Assembly: GCF_008704205.1 (NCBI RefSeq)
Contig: NZ_VXLC01000001.1
Location: 744,001-808,000 of the forward strand
Direction of reading: 5' to 3'
Source of the DNA: Nocardia colli
Lineage (GTDB): Bacteria > Actinomycetota > Actinomycetes > Mycobacteriales > Mycobacteriaceae
Length of the DNA: 64,000 nucleotides
The notes under the pieces are model-generated. The model was not told the origin of the DNA. It saw only the letters and a list, made by a program, of their open reading frames with translations, and ran no database searches. Shown here piece after piece: positions 17,213-25,847 of this stretch (the stretch's first letter is position 1; every line of letters starts with the position of its first letter). Position numbers and translations under genes: made by a program.

Positions 17213-18112
17213 TCACCGCACCGCGGCCACTGGACGTGGCGCGACGATGGGCGCCGCCGACGGTTTACGCGAGGCGAAGACCAGGCCGACCAACCCGACG
17301 GCGAGTCCGGCAACGGTCAACGGCCGCAACGGCTGATCGATCAGCACCCAGGCCAGCAGCGCGGTCACCGCGGGCGTGGCGAAGAACAGCCGGCCGACCC
17401 TGGTCGCGTCCCAGCGGCGCAGCATCGAGTTCAGCAGCAGGAACGCGACCATCGAGTTCACCAGCACCATCCAGGTGAGTGAGCCGGCGAACCTGGTCAC
17501 GTCGGTCACGTGGATCTGACCGGTCAGCCAGGCGAGCAGGCCGGCCACCGGTGCGCTCACCACCACGTGCACCGCGGTGGACGCCCGCGAATCGACGTCC
17601 GGCACGAAGCGCTTCTGATACACCGTGCCGATGCTCAGGCCGAGCAGCCCGATCACGCACAGCAGCAAGCCGATCCGGGAAAAGTTCGACTGATCCATGA
17701 CCGCCATCGCGACACCCACCCCGCCGATGCCGAAGCCGAACCACTGCCGCGCCGTGACGGTCTCGCCGAGCACCCCGGCGAACAACGCGATGACCACCGG
17801 ATTCAAACCCTGCACCAGCGCGATCACCGCGCCGGACACGTGCTCGCCCATCGCCGTGTAGAACGCGCCGAACTGCACCGCCTGCATCAGCAATCCGGCC
17901 ACCGCGACGTGCCGCCACTGCCGCCCGCGCGGCCAGGTCGCGCGCACCGCGAAGGCATATCCGACGAGCAGCACCCCGGCGATCGCGTAGCGCGCGAACA
18001 ACACCATCATCGGAGGCGCGGCCCCGACCCCGATGATCCCGGCGATGAACGCGCTGCTCCACAGCACGACGAACAGCGGCTGCGCGGCCACCGACATGAA
18101 CTGAGTCTTCAC
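17213..18112 (-). CDS. EamA/DMT family exporter
   Basis: A 299-residue inner-membrane transporter with about ten predicted helices and an internal repeat, typical of the drug/metabolite transporter EamA family. Recognisable features are LWSSAFIAGIIGV near the N-terminus and the second-repeat LLLNSMLRRWDATRVGRLFF. The GTG start at 18112 is preceded by a near-perfect AGGAGGG. Substrate unknown. It is divergent from a CGNR-type regulator, and two copies of a 23-base element separate their starts, so the regulator probably controls this exporter. Confidence 0.9.
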   Translation of the reverse strand: MKTQFMSVAAQPLFVVLWSSAFIAGIIGVGAAPPMMVLFARYAIAGVLLVGYAFAVRATWPRGRQWRHVAVAGLLMQAVQFGAFYTAMGEHVSGAVIALVQGLNPVVIALFAGVLGETVTARQWFGFGIGGVGVAMAVMDQSNFSRIGLLLCVIGLLGLSIGTVYQKRFVPDVDSRASTAVHVVVSAPVAGLLAWLTGQIHVTDVTRFAGSLTWMVLVNSMVAFLLLNSMLRRWDATRVGRLFFATPAVTALLAWVLIDQPLRPLTVAGLAVGLVGLVFASRKPSAAPIVAPRPVAAVR

Positions 18113-18125
18113 GGACCCTCCTGAA

Positions 18126-18148
18126 ATAACCGCCTTGGGTGGTTACTA
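18126..18148. promoter_or_regulatory. Candidate CGNR operator, copy 1
   Basis: An imperfect dyad of form rTAACC-N6-GGTGGTTACTA. It lies just upstream of the exporter GTG, and the same 23-base layout recurs exactly 40 bases away. Confidence 0.6.
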
Positions 18149-18165
18149 CCGTCGCAGTCGACTGC

Positions 18166-18188
18166 GTAACCTGTCAAGGTGGTTACTA
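18166..18188. promoter_or_regulatory. Candidate CGNR operator, copy 2
   Basis: Second copy of the rTAACC-N6-GGTGGTTACTA element, in the same orientation and 40 bases (about four helical turns) from copy 1. It ends eight bases before the regulator's GTG, which would suit autorepression. Confidence 0.6.
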
Positions 18189-18195
18189 TGAGAGG

Positions 18196-18726
18196 GTGTT
18201 CACCTTCGTCAGCGGCAACCTCGCCTTGGATTTCGCGGGCACGGTCAAGGCCCGTGCCACGACGTTCGACGACGCGCTCGACGCACCGGCCGCGCTCGCG
18301 GACTGGCTGGTCGCCGCCGAATTGCTCGACCGCGCACCCGATTGCGACGCGACGCTCTTCGACCGCGCCGTCCGCTTGCGTGAGGCCGCGTACCGGATGG
18401 CCATCGCGGTGTCCCAGGGCAAACCGGTCGCCGAGGTCGATCGCCGATTGGTCAACGACTGCGCCAAGGGCGAACTCCCGGCAATCAGTCTGCGGCTCAA
18501 CGGCACCATCGCTCGCTCGGGTACCCCCGACGCCGCGCTCACCGCGATCGCCCGGTCCGCCATCGAGTTGCTCGGCAGCGCGGCCACGATCAAGGAATGC
18601 GGCCGCCCCGAATGCACTCGGCTCTACGTCGACGCCTCGCGCGGCGGCACCCGGCGCTGGTGCGACATGACCATCTGCGGCAACCGGGTCAAGAGCGCCG
18701 CGTTCCGCGCGAGGCACGCCGAATAA
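18196..18726 (+). CDS. ABATE/CGNR zinc-finger transcription regulator
   Basis: About 176 residues from the GTG at 18196 (VFTFVSGNLALDFAGT), where the ABATE domain begins; an upstream in-frame start would put the operator repeat inside the gene. The C-terminus has the CGNR zinc-finger pattern: CGRPECTRLYVD, then RRWCDMTICGNRVKSAAFRARH, with four cysteines and the CGNR signature. Such proteins are predicted stress-related DNA-binding regulators. It is divergent from the DMT exporter gene and very likely acts on the duplicated dyad between them. Confidence 0.92.
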   Translation: MFTFVSGNLALDFAGTVKARATTFDDALDAPAALADWLVAAELLDRAPDCDATLFDRAVRLREAAYRMAIAVSQGKPVAEVDRRLVNDCAKGELPAISLRLNGTIARSGTPDAALTAIARSAIELLGSAATIKECGRPECTRLYVDASRGGTRRWCDMTICGNRVKSAAFRARHAE

Positions 18727-18838
18727 GTCGCTGAACTGCGCGTTCGGTGGACATTCAGGCCACGTTCAGTCGGCTCCGGATGCTGTGGGGGATCGATCGC
18801 CCACCGGTTCCGGCGATCCGACCCGAACTGGAGGAACG

Positions 18839-19555
18839 ATGACCACCACCCCGAATGTGCTGCTCGTGCACGGCGCCTGGGCCGACGGGTCCGGCTGGAA
18901 CAAGGTGATCGAGCGGCTGTTCGACCGCGGCTTCGGCACCGTGGTGGCCAGTCAGCTGCCGCTGCGCGGCTTCGCCGAGGACGTCGCCGTCGTCACCCGC
19001 GACCTGGACGCGCTGACCGGGCCGACCATCCTGGTCGGCCACTCCTACGGCGGCGCGGTGATCAGCCAGGCGGGTTCGGGCCGGGCCGACGTCACCGGGC
19101 TGGTGTACGTCGCCGCGTACGCGCCCGCCGCGGGGCAGTCCGCGTTCCAGATCAACCAGGAATTCGGGCCGGGGCTGCCGAGCGGCGCGGATCTGGTGAA
19201 CATCGGCGCGGACGACGCCCCGGATCTGATCATCGCCCGCGATCGCTACCACGCCGACTTCGCCGCCGACGCCGATCCGCGCGAGGCCGCGCTGCTCGCC
19301 GCCACGCAGAAGCCGACTTCCGTTCTCTCCCTGACCGGTTCGGGCACCGCGACGCCCGCATGGGAACAACTGCGCGACAACACCTGGTACCAGATCTCCG
19401 AGCTGGACGCGATGATCCCGCCGGACCTGGAGACCAAGATGGCGTATCGGGTGGCGACCGAGGACCACATCGTGTCGCTGGCCACCGGGCACGCGTCGAT
19501 GGTCACCGAGCCGGACGCGATCGCCGATCTCATCGCGCGGGCGGCCGGGCGGTAG
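18839..19555 (+). CDS. Alpha/beta hydrolase
   Basis: A 238-residue cytoplasmic alpha/beta-fold hydrolase. The ATG at 18839 follows a strong GGAGGAA. LLVHGAWADGSGWNKV is the oxyanion-hole strand, VGHSYGGAVI holds the nucleophile serine, and the distal TGHASMVTEPDAIADLI supplies the histidine. The overall pattern matches a small esterase family similar to plant MES/HNL-like proteins often annotated in actinobacteria. The substrate cannot be deduced. It converges on the SARP regulator gene with an 11-base gap. Confidence 0.9.
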   Translation: MTTTPNVLLVHGAWADGSGWNKVIERLFDRGFGTVVASQLPLRGFAEDVAVVTRDLDALTGPTILVGHSYGGAVISQAGSGRADVTGLVYVAAYAPAAGQSAFQINQEFGPGLPSGADLVNIGADDAPDLIIARDRYHADFAADADPREAALLAATQKPTSVLSLTGSGTATPAWEQLRDNTWYQISELDAMIPPDLETKMAYRVATEDHIVSLATGHASMVTEPDAIADLIARAAGR

Positions 19556-19566
19556 ACCGCGGGAGG

Positions 19567-22500
19567 TCAGCTGCTGGGCACGCCGTCGGCGGGTGCGCCG
19601 AGCAGTTCGTCGATGAGTTCGAGATACCTTGTGGCACCGATTGTTTCGGCGTGCGAGCGGGCCTCGCAACGCAGTTCAGCGGCGCGCTCGAGCTCGTCGT
19701 TGTCGTGGCAGACCGCAGCCAGTTCCAGCAAGGCCGGGATCAGTTCGACCGGCGAGTCGTAGCGGCGCAGCAGCGCGACGGCCTGGTCGAGCTGGTCGGC
19801 GTCGACACCGCCCGGTGCGGCCAAAGCCGTTGCGCGCAAGGCTCTTCCGATGGTTCCGGGGGTATCCCACCGGCGGGCCAGTTCGAGTTCCGTCGCGGCG
19901 AGTGCGTGGGCCTGTTCGCGCTCGCCGAGGCGCACGAGTTCCATGGCCGCGGAGCTGCGCCACGGGATGTGGGCCGGGTTGCGGATGCCCACCGCGGCGA
20001 CGCGACGGCCGCAGTCCATGAAGTGCGCGATCGCTGGGCGGGAGTCGCCGCGAGCGGCGCAGACCAGGCCTTTGACGTGGATGACCACGGTCCACTCCCA
20101 GGTCTCCGGGTTGGCGTGGTCGGTCACGCTGTCGAGCCACCGCTCGGCCTCGGCCAGCCGGCCGAGACCGAGCAGGGCGTGCGCGTACTGGGCGACCAGC
20201 GCGAGCGGCGGCCGGATGGACTCGTCGCCCAGCGTGCCGACCATCGGCGCGACCTCGCGCAACGCCCGGCGGTAGTCGCCGCAGCGCAGCAGCACCTCCG
20301 AGCGCAGGATGAGACGGTAGACGTCGATGGTGCCGAAGTGATGATCGTTGCGCTGTTCGCTGAGCTGCCGGGCCAGCGCGAGATCGCCTGCCCACATCGA
20401 AAGGTGCGCGAGCAGGCCGATCAGCTGCCGCGGCAACACATCCCAGCCGCGGGCCGGATCCGGCTCGGCGGGGAAGCGGGCGATCGTCTCGCGCGCGGTG
20501 CGTTGCACGCCGAAGGCGTCATCCCAGGTGAGGACCGCCGTGGTGATCTGGTCGGTCGATCCCGAGGCGCGCAGACCGGCGATGAAGTCGCGCCAGGTCG
20601 CCGAGGTGAGTCCGGCCACCGCCCACGATGCGGATCGAATATTTCTGGCCGCCTGTGGGTTTCGTTCCTCGGTTTCGGCCAGCACCTCGCCGACCAGTGC
20701 CATCGCCGCAGTGGCCTGCCAGCGCGTCGACATCGTCCAAGCCAGCGGGATGAGGGCGGTCGGCGCGACGCGGCGCTCACGCTGGCTGTGCAGCGCCTCT
20801 TCCAAATGCGCGCGGGCCGCCGCCGGGTTGGTCCACAGTTCGAGCTGGCCGAGGCGAACGAGGATATCGTCGCGACCCTGCGGCGCGGTGATCCGCAAGG
20901 CCGCCGCCAGTTGCCGCACGGCCTCGGCGATCAAGCCCTGGCGCAGGCCTTCCTCGGCCGCGTCCAGCAGCACGACCGTCCAGCCGGAGTATTGGACGCC
21001 CACCAGGTCACCCAAGTAGGCCGCGACCTGCCGGGCCGAATACCCGGCACTGCGCGCCTGTTCGGCGGCGGCGATCCGGATGCGATCGGTGTCGGCGCGG
21101 CCGCCGAGCCGGCGAATCGTGTTGCTGATCAAAGGATGACGCAGAACCGGCGGTGCCGCCGAGGCCAGAATACCGCTGGCGGCGAGCAATTCGCAGCGAT
21201 CGCGCACCACGCCCACCGGCTCGGCGCAGGCGGCCGCGAGCACCTCGATGGTCGGGGCGAGGTCTTGCAGCACGGCGAGTGCGCGCAGCATTGCGGCGCC
21301 GCTCGGCGAGTACCGGTCGAGCAGTCGGCTGATCGACCGTGAATAGCAGCCGTCGGGTAGGTATTCCGGAATGCGGCCATGGTCGCGGAGTGCGGCGAGG
21401 TCGGTGATCAATGCGCCGGCCAGCAGCGGGATATCGGCCGTGGCCTGCTGGATGTCGGCGGCCAGTCCCGGCGGGCACATCGTGCCGGTGCGGCGTTCGT
21501 AGAGTGCCTCGATGGCGGCGACGCTGAGCCCGCCGGGGCGCAGTATCGCGACTGCGAGTGGTTCGAGCCGGGCATGTAGATCGAGAATGGAAGGCTCCCA
21601 AGAGCTTTCATCCAATGCCAGGACGAAAAGCACAGGCATTCTGCGTAGTCGCGGCGCCACGGCAGTCAGTACCCGGACGGAGCGCTCGTCCAGCTGTTCC
21701 GCGCCGTCCACCAGTACGACGAGCGGTTCTGTGGCCGATGCTTCGATCAGCAGGGCGCACAACGCTTCTGCCACCTGAGCGTCAGTGTCCCGAGTCGAGA
21801 TCGCGGAGCCCATCAGCTCCCCGATCAAGCCGGTCTGCTGTGCGCCGTCGAATGGTGGCAGCAGGTCGATCCGCCGCGCACCGGGCACCCGTCTCGCCAC
21901 CTCGTCGAGCAGCTGGGTCTTGCCGTAACCGGGGCGCGCCGAGATCACCACCAGCCCACCGTTGCCCGCGGCCGCGCTCGCCGTCCACGCCGCGATCCTG
22001 GTCAGCTCGTGGTCACGCTCGAAGACCAGCGGCGCGGCCGAATCGGGCTGCGGCCACAGCGCAGCCACCATGCCGAGCCGACCGCCGACTGCCTCGTCCG
22101 CCGCTGGCGTCGAAAGTTCGGATACAGCAGCATCTTCCGATGCCGTCGCTGAGCGTGATTCGGCCGACGACTGCCGGACCAGGCCGTGTGCCACCTCGCC
22201 TACCGAGTCGGAGGCGGTCCCGTGAAACGCTCCCTCGGTCACGTCGGGCACTTCGGCGCCAAGAGTTCGGCTCTCCTGATTCGCAGCGCCGTCCGGCAGC
22301 ACGCCCGCGACCGCGGCAACGGCCATCGATGCCGACGCGAGCTGGGACTTTGTGCTCGAAATACTTTGGTGCCCTTCGGATCCGGTTCGGGACGGAGCCG
22401 GTTGCACCAGGCTTTCCCCGGCCAGGATCTGCTTGTGCAGCGAGCGGAGTTCCGCACCCGGTTCCACACCCAGCTGATCCACCAGCAGATTCCGGGTCTC

Positions 22501-23199
22501 GCGGTAGACGTCCAGCGCTTCGGACTGGCGGCCGCGGGAGTACAGCGCGCGCATCAGCACGGCGCGGGGGCGTTCGCGCAGTGGATGTTCCGCGGTGAGC
22601 ACGCGCAGGCGATCGATCACCTCGTCGGAACGGCCCAGTGCGACAGCGACATCGAGGCTGTCCTCGACCACCGCCAGCCGTCGTTCGGCCAGCGCCATCC
22701 GTTGCCGTTGCGCGAACGGGCCGGGCAGTCCGGCCAGCGGTTCGCCCGAATACAAGGCGAGGGCCTGCGCGTATCGGGCCTCGGCCAGTGTCCACTCACC
22801 CGCTTCGCGCGCCCGGCCTGCCTCGCCGACCAGCCGGTCGAACACGCCGAGGTCGGTCTGCTCGTCCTCGATCCGCAGCTGATATCCACCGTGCCCGGAC
22901 AGCAGCACCGCCGGCGGTGTTCGCGGCTTACGGTCCGGCTCGAGCACCCGGCGCAGGGCCGACACGTAGGTCTGGATCACGCCGACGCCGCTGGCCGGCG
23001 GCACACCGTCGTACAGCGCGGCCAGCAGGCTCGCCGCCGACACCCACTGCCGCCGCCGGAACGCCAGCACGCACAGCACCGCGCGCCGCTGGGGCGGACC
23101 GAGCGGCAGGACCGCGTCGGCCAGGTGCGCTTCCACCCCGTTGAGCAGCGTCAATCGCAGCACGGCGGGCGAGAGGGTGCCCGCGTCCGCCTGATCCAT
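19567..23199 (-). CDS. Large SARP/BTAD regulator with STAND-type ATPase
   Basis: A 1210-residue AfsR-like regulator. Residues 10-110 form an OmpR-type winged helix (LPLGPPQRRAVLCVLAF, then VSALRRVLEPDRKPR). Residues 120-262 form the BTAD helical domain, ending ELRSLHKQILAGE. A disordered Ser/Ala/Glu-rich linker of about 130 residues follows. A P-loop (VVISARPGYGKTQLL, near residue 420) begins an AAA/STAND NTPase. The C-terminal 500 residues are TPR-like helical repeats. There is no C-terminal LuxR helix-turn-helix. Such proteins activate specialised-metabolism or stress genes after NTP-dependent switching. No biosynthetic cluster adjoins it, so its target is unclear. Confidence 0.9.
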   Translation of the reverse strand: MDQADAGTLSPAVLRLTLLNGVEAHLADAVLPLGPPQRRAVLCVLAFRRRQWVSAASLLAALYDGVPPASGVGVIQTYVSALRRVLEPDRKPRTPPAVLLSGHGGYQLRIEDEQTDLGVFDRLVGEAGRAREAGEWTLAEARYAQALALYSGEPLAGLPGPFAQRQRMALAERRLAVVEDSLDVAVALGRSDEVIDRLRVLTAEHPLRERPRAVLMRALYSRGRQSEALDVYRETRNLLVDQLGVEPGAELRSLHKQILAGESLVQPAPSRTGSEGHQSISSTKSQLASASMAVAAVAGVLPDGAANQESRTLGAEVPDVTEGAFHGTASDSVGEVAHGLVRQSSAESRSATASEDAAVSELSTPAADEAVGGRLGMVAALWPQPDSAAPLVFERDHELTRIAAWTASAAAGNGGLVVISARPGYGKTQLLDEVARRVPGARRIDLLPPFDGAQQTGLIGELMGSAISTRDTDAQVAEALCALLIEASATEPLVVLVDGAEQLDERSVRVLTAVAPRLRRMPVLFVLALDESSWEPSILDLHARLEPLAVAILRPGGLSVAAIEALYERRTGTMCPPGLAADIQQATADIPLLAGALITDLAALRDHGRIPEYLPDGCYSRSISRLLDRYSPSGAAMLRALAVLQDLAPTIEVLAAACAEPVGVVRDRCELLAASGILASAAPPVLRHPLISNTIRRLGGRADTDRIRIAAAEQARSAGYSARQVAAYLGDLVGVQYSGWTVVLLDAAEEGLRQGLIAEAVRQLAAALRITAPQGRDDILVRLGQLELWTNPAAARAHLEEALHSQRERRVAPTALIPLAWTMSTRWQATAAMALVGEVLAETEERNPQAARNIRSASWAVAGLTSATWRDFIAGLRASGSTDQITTAVLTWDDAFGVQRTARETIARFPAEPDPARGWDVLPRQLIGLLAHLSMWAGDLALARQLSEQRNDHHFGTIDVYRLILRSEVLLRCGDYRRALREVAPMVGTLGDESIRPPLALVAQYAHALLGLGRLAEAERWLDSVTDHANPETWEWTVVIHVKGLVCAARGDSRPAIAHFMDCGRRVAAVGIRNPAHIPWRSSAAMELVRLGEREQAHALAATELELARRWDTPGTIGRALRATALAAPGGVDADQLDQAVALLRRYDSPVELIPALLELAAVCHDNDELERAAELRCEARSHAETIGATRYLELIDELLGAPADGVPSS

Positions 23200-23499
23200 C
23201 CGTTCTCCACTGCCTCGTCGCGTCGCTAGCCCGACCAGCGTAAACGGACCGGCGTCCCGTCAGCGCGGACGGATGCTCCGCGCAGGTGCGCCGTCGACGC
23301 TGATCACTACGGGCGGCAGTGACCGCATCCGCGTCCGAGCTGGGCCGATGGCAATCGTCGAGCAACCGGTCGGCGGTGACCGCCACCCAGTGCGTCCATG
23401 CAGGTAGTGACGCACCTCGCAGCGCAAAATGCGGCGACGGATCACCGTGGTCCAGGCCGCGATCAACCACTGCTCGGCAATACGCGGCGGCGACGTGAG
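23200..23499. other. Upstream region of the SARP gene, no gene seen
   Basis: 300 bases between the SARP start and the response-regulator stop. The open frames here have no family signal and look like chance frames. It presumably holds the SARP promoter; I could not identify a clear -35/-10 pair. Confidence 0.4.
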
Positions 23500-24147
23500 T
23501 CAGCTCAAGCCGAGCCGGTGGGCCTCGGCGATCGCTTGCGGTCGATCGCGGACGTGGAGTTTCGCGAACAGCGAGTTGATATGGCTCTTGACGGTGCTGA
23601 CCCCGATGAACAATTCCTTGGCGATCTCGGAGTTGTTGCGTCCCTTGGCAATCAGTGTGAGTACGTCGATTTCCCTTGCACTGAGGCCCAATTCGGACAC
23701 CGCGGACGGAGCCGTCGGTTCGGCGGCGGGGGCCGACAACGAGGCGACCAGCCGCTGACCGACCTCGGCGGCGAACGTCGCCTGACCACCCGCGACCGAT
23801 CGAATGGCCGTGGCGATCTCCCGGCGCCCCGCGTCCTTGGTCAGATACCCACGCGCACCGGCCCGCAACGCGCCCGCGATCGATTCGTCGTCGGCGTAGG
23901 TGGTCAGCACCAGAACGGCGGTCCCGGAATGCTCCGCCGTGATCGCGGCCGTGGCGGCGACGCCGTCGAGGACCGGCATCCGCAGATCCATCAGCACGAC
24001 GTCCGGCGCGAAACGGTGCACCAGCTCGACGGCCTCCGCCCCGTCACGGGCCTCGCCGACCACCTGGATATCCGGCAGCAGGGACAGCACGGTGGTCAGC
24101 CCCTCCCGCACGATGGTCTGATCGTCGGCCACCACCACCGTGATCAT
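23500..24147 (-). CDS. NarL/FixJ-type response regulator
   Basis: A 215-residue two-component response regulator. The receiver domain has VVVADDQTIVREGL at the start and phospho-acceptor Asp54 in DVVLMDLRMP. The C-terminal LuxR-type helix-turn-helix reads LSAREIDVLTLIAKGRNNSEIAKELFIGV. The start at 24147 overlaps the histidine kinase stop by ATGA; a longer start at 24177 would run 34 bases into the kinase gene. It probably binds DNA when phosphorylated by the neighbouring kinase and may control its own operon. Confidence 0.95.
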   Translation of the reverse strand: MITVVVADDQTIVREGLTTVLSLLPDIQVVGEARDGAEAVELVHRFAPDVVLMDLRMPVLDGVAATAAITAEHSGTAVLVLTTYADDESIAGALRAGARGYLTKDAGRREIATAIRSVAGGQATFAAEVGQRLVASLSAPAAEPTAPSAVSELGLSAREIDVLTLIAKGRNNSEIAKELFIGVSTVKSHINSLFAKLHVRDRPQAIAEAHRLGLS

Positions 24148-25274
24148 CGCTGCGGCACCGTCATTCGCACTGTCCACCGGTCACCTGCCTTTCCCGCCTC
24201 GGCCGTGCCACCCAGCGCGCCGATCCGCTCGCGCATCCCGAGCAGCCCGGCGCCCATCCCCGAGGCCGACAGTAATCCGAGCCGGTCGGACAGCGGATTC
24301 GAGGCGACCAGTTCCACCTGTTCCGCATCGATCGACAACCGCAGTTCGACCTCCGTGCCCGGCGCGTGCTTGCGGGCATTGGTCAGCGACTCCTGCGCGC
24401 CGCGGAGCAGCGCGACGCGCACCTGCTCGCCGAGTTGCTCGGCATCGCCCGACAGATGCATGGTCACGCGACCGCCCGCGTTGCGATGCTCGGTCGCCAA
24501 TCGTTCGAATTCGACTGGTAGGTCTATCCTTTCGGCCCGCAGCGCACCGACGACCTGCCGCGCGTCATCGAGCCCGGACGCGGCCAGTTCCCGTGACGCC
24601 CGGACCTTGTCGGCCGCCCGTTCCGTCTCGCCCGCCTCCAGCAGCGCGTCCGCGGCGTCGAGCTGCAACACCAATCCGCCCAGGGTGTGTGCGAGCACGT
24701 CGTGCACCTCGCGGGCGATCCGCCCGCGTTCGGCCAGCGTGGCCGCCCGATCGCGCTCCGCCCGGATCTCCCGGCTCTGCTCCACCAGCAACCGATTCTG
24801 TTCGGCGGTCACCCGAAACTGCCTGCGGCTCAACCCCATCAGCGCGACCAGCACCACACCGGCAAGCAGCCCCAGGTAGGCGCTGGGCGTGTGGTGCGCC
24901 GCCACCGACGACACCCCGACGGCGATCACCTCGACGCCGATGATCAACGCCCCGAACGCGATCGAATGCTGCACCACGGCGACACTGGCGAACGCGGCGG
25001 CGAGCAGCGGGACCAGCGACCCGCCCACCTGCGCGACGGTCAGACCGCTGAAGACCGCCATCACCCCGAGCACCGATCCGCTCACCCACGGCCGCCCCAT
25101 CGGCCCCACCGCCCAGACCAGCAGCGCGAGCCCGGCGATACCGACCATGACCAGGACCGGTATCCCCCGCCGCGCGAGCTGGTCGTCGCGGAGCAGCACG
25201 ACCATGGCGACGACCCCGGCCAGGCGCAACAGCCTGTTCGGGGTCGTCGGGGCGATGTACGCGCCGGCCGGCAT
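24144..25274 (-). CDS. Sensor histidine kinase, HisKA_3 type
   Basis: A 376-residue membrane kinase. About five hydrophobic helices lie in residues 15-150. A HisKA_3 dimerisation domain with the phospho-acceptor His in REVHDVLAHTLGG follows, then a HATPase_c domain (AQESLTNARKHAPGTEV with the N box, GLLGMRERIGALGG with the G box). The membrane-embedded N-terminus without a large extracytoplasmic loop suggests sensing within or near the membrane. It sits five bases after the small membrane protein gene and overlaps the response regulator, so the three form an operon. Confidence 0.95.
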   Translation of the reverse strand: MPAGAYIAPTTPNRLLRLAGVVAMVVLLRDDQLARRGIPVLVMVGIAGLALLVWAVGPMGRPWVSGSVLGVMAVFSGLTVAQVGGSLVPLLAAAFASVAVVQHSIAFGALIIGVEVIAVGVSSVAAHHTPSAYLGLLAGVVLVALMGLSRRQFRVTAEQNRLLVEQSREIRAERDRAATLAERGRIAREVHDVLAHTLGGLVLQLDAADALLEAGETERAADKVRASRELAASGLDDARQVVGALRAERIDLPVEFERLATEHRNAGGRVTMHLSGDAEQLGEQVRVALLRGAQESLTNARKHAPGTEVELRLSIDAEQVELVASNPLSDRLGLLSASGMGAGLLGMRERIGALGGTAEAGKAGDRWTVRMTVPQR

Positions 25275-25278
25275 CAGC

Positions 25279-25782
25279 TCAGTGTGCCCGAACCATCGGC
25301 CGCGAACCGGTCAGCCGTTCGGCGCGCGCCGAGATGACCAGCATCCGGCCGAGCCGGTTGACCGCGAGCAGCACGATGATCGCGCCCGCCGAGACCGCGG
25401 CTTGTGCCCCGATGTTCACCGCGACCACGTCGATGCCGATGCGCACCGCGATCAACACCACCCACAGCGCCGAGGCGAACGCGCCGGTGCGCACCATCAG
25501 TTGCCCGTCGGTCCGGGCGAATTTCGACAGCACGCCCATCAGCGCGCCGACCGCCAGCCCGAGCACGCCCTCGAAGACCAGCAGCGCGATATCCACGGTG
25601 TGCAGCGCGGGGGCGTTGTCCGCGGAGGTGAAGAGCAGCACGCCGACGATGCCGAGCACCAGCGGCCCGCGCCACATCCGGGCCGGATCGAACGGCCGCC
25701 ATTGGTTCTGCCGATAGATGATCCAGCCGAGTATCGCGATCGCCAGCACCGCGGTGAGCAAGTTGTTCGAGGTCATGCCCAT
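25279..25782 (-). CDS. CcdC/DUF1453-like membrane protein of the two-component operon
   Basis: A 167-residue protein with five hydrophobic helices (TAVLAIAILGWIIYRQNQW, LVLGIVGVLLF, IALLVFEGVLGLAVGAL, ALWVVLIAVRIGIDVVAV and a last VSAGAIIVLLAVN). The topology and short conserved loops resemble CcdC/DUF1453 proteins. It is the first gene of the leftward membrane-protein/kinase/regulator operon, five bases from the kinase start, so it may be an accessory sensor or the protein whose state the kinase monitors. No catalytic motif is visible. Confidence 0.7.
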   Translation of the reverse strand: MGMTSNNLLTAVLAIAILGWIIYRQNQWRPFDPARMWRGPLVLGIVGVLLFTSADNAPALHTVDIALLVFEGVLGLAVGALMGVLSKFARTDGQLMVRTGAFASALWVVLIAVRIGIDVVAVNIGAQAAVSAGAIIVLLAVNRLGRMLVISARAERLTGSRPMVRAH

Positions 25783-25847
25783 AACCCTCGGGGAATCGCC
25801 GGTTATCCGGCACCACCCGGGGGTGGAACCGCGGGTGGAATCCGGGA

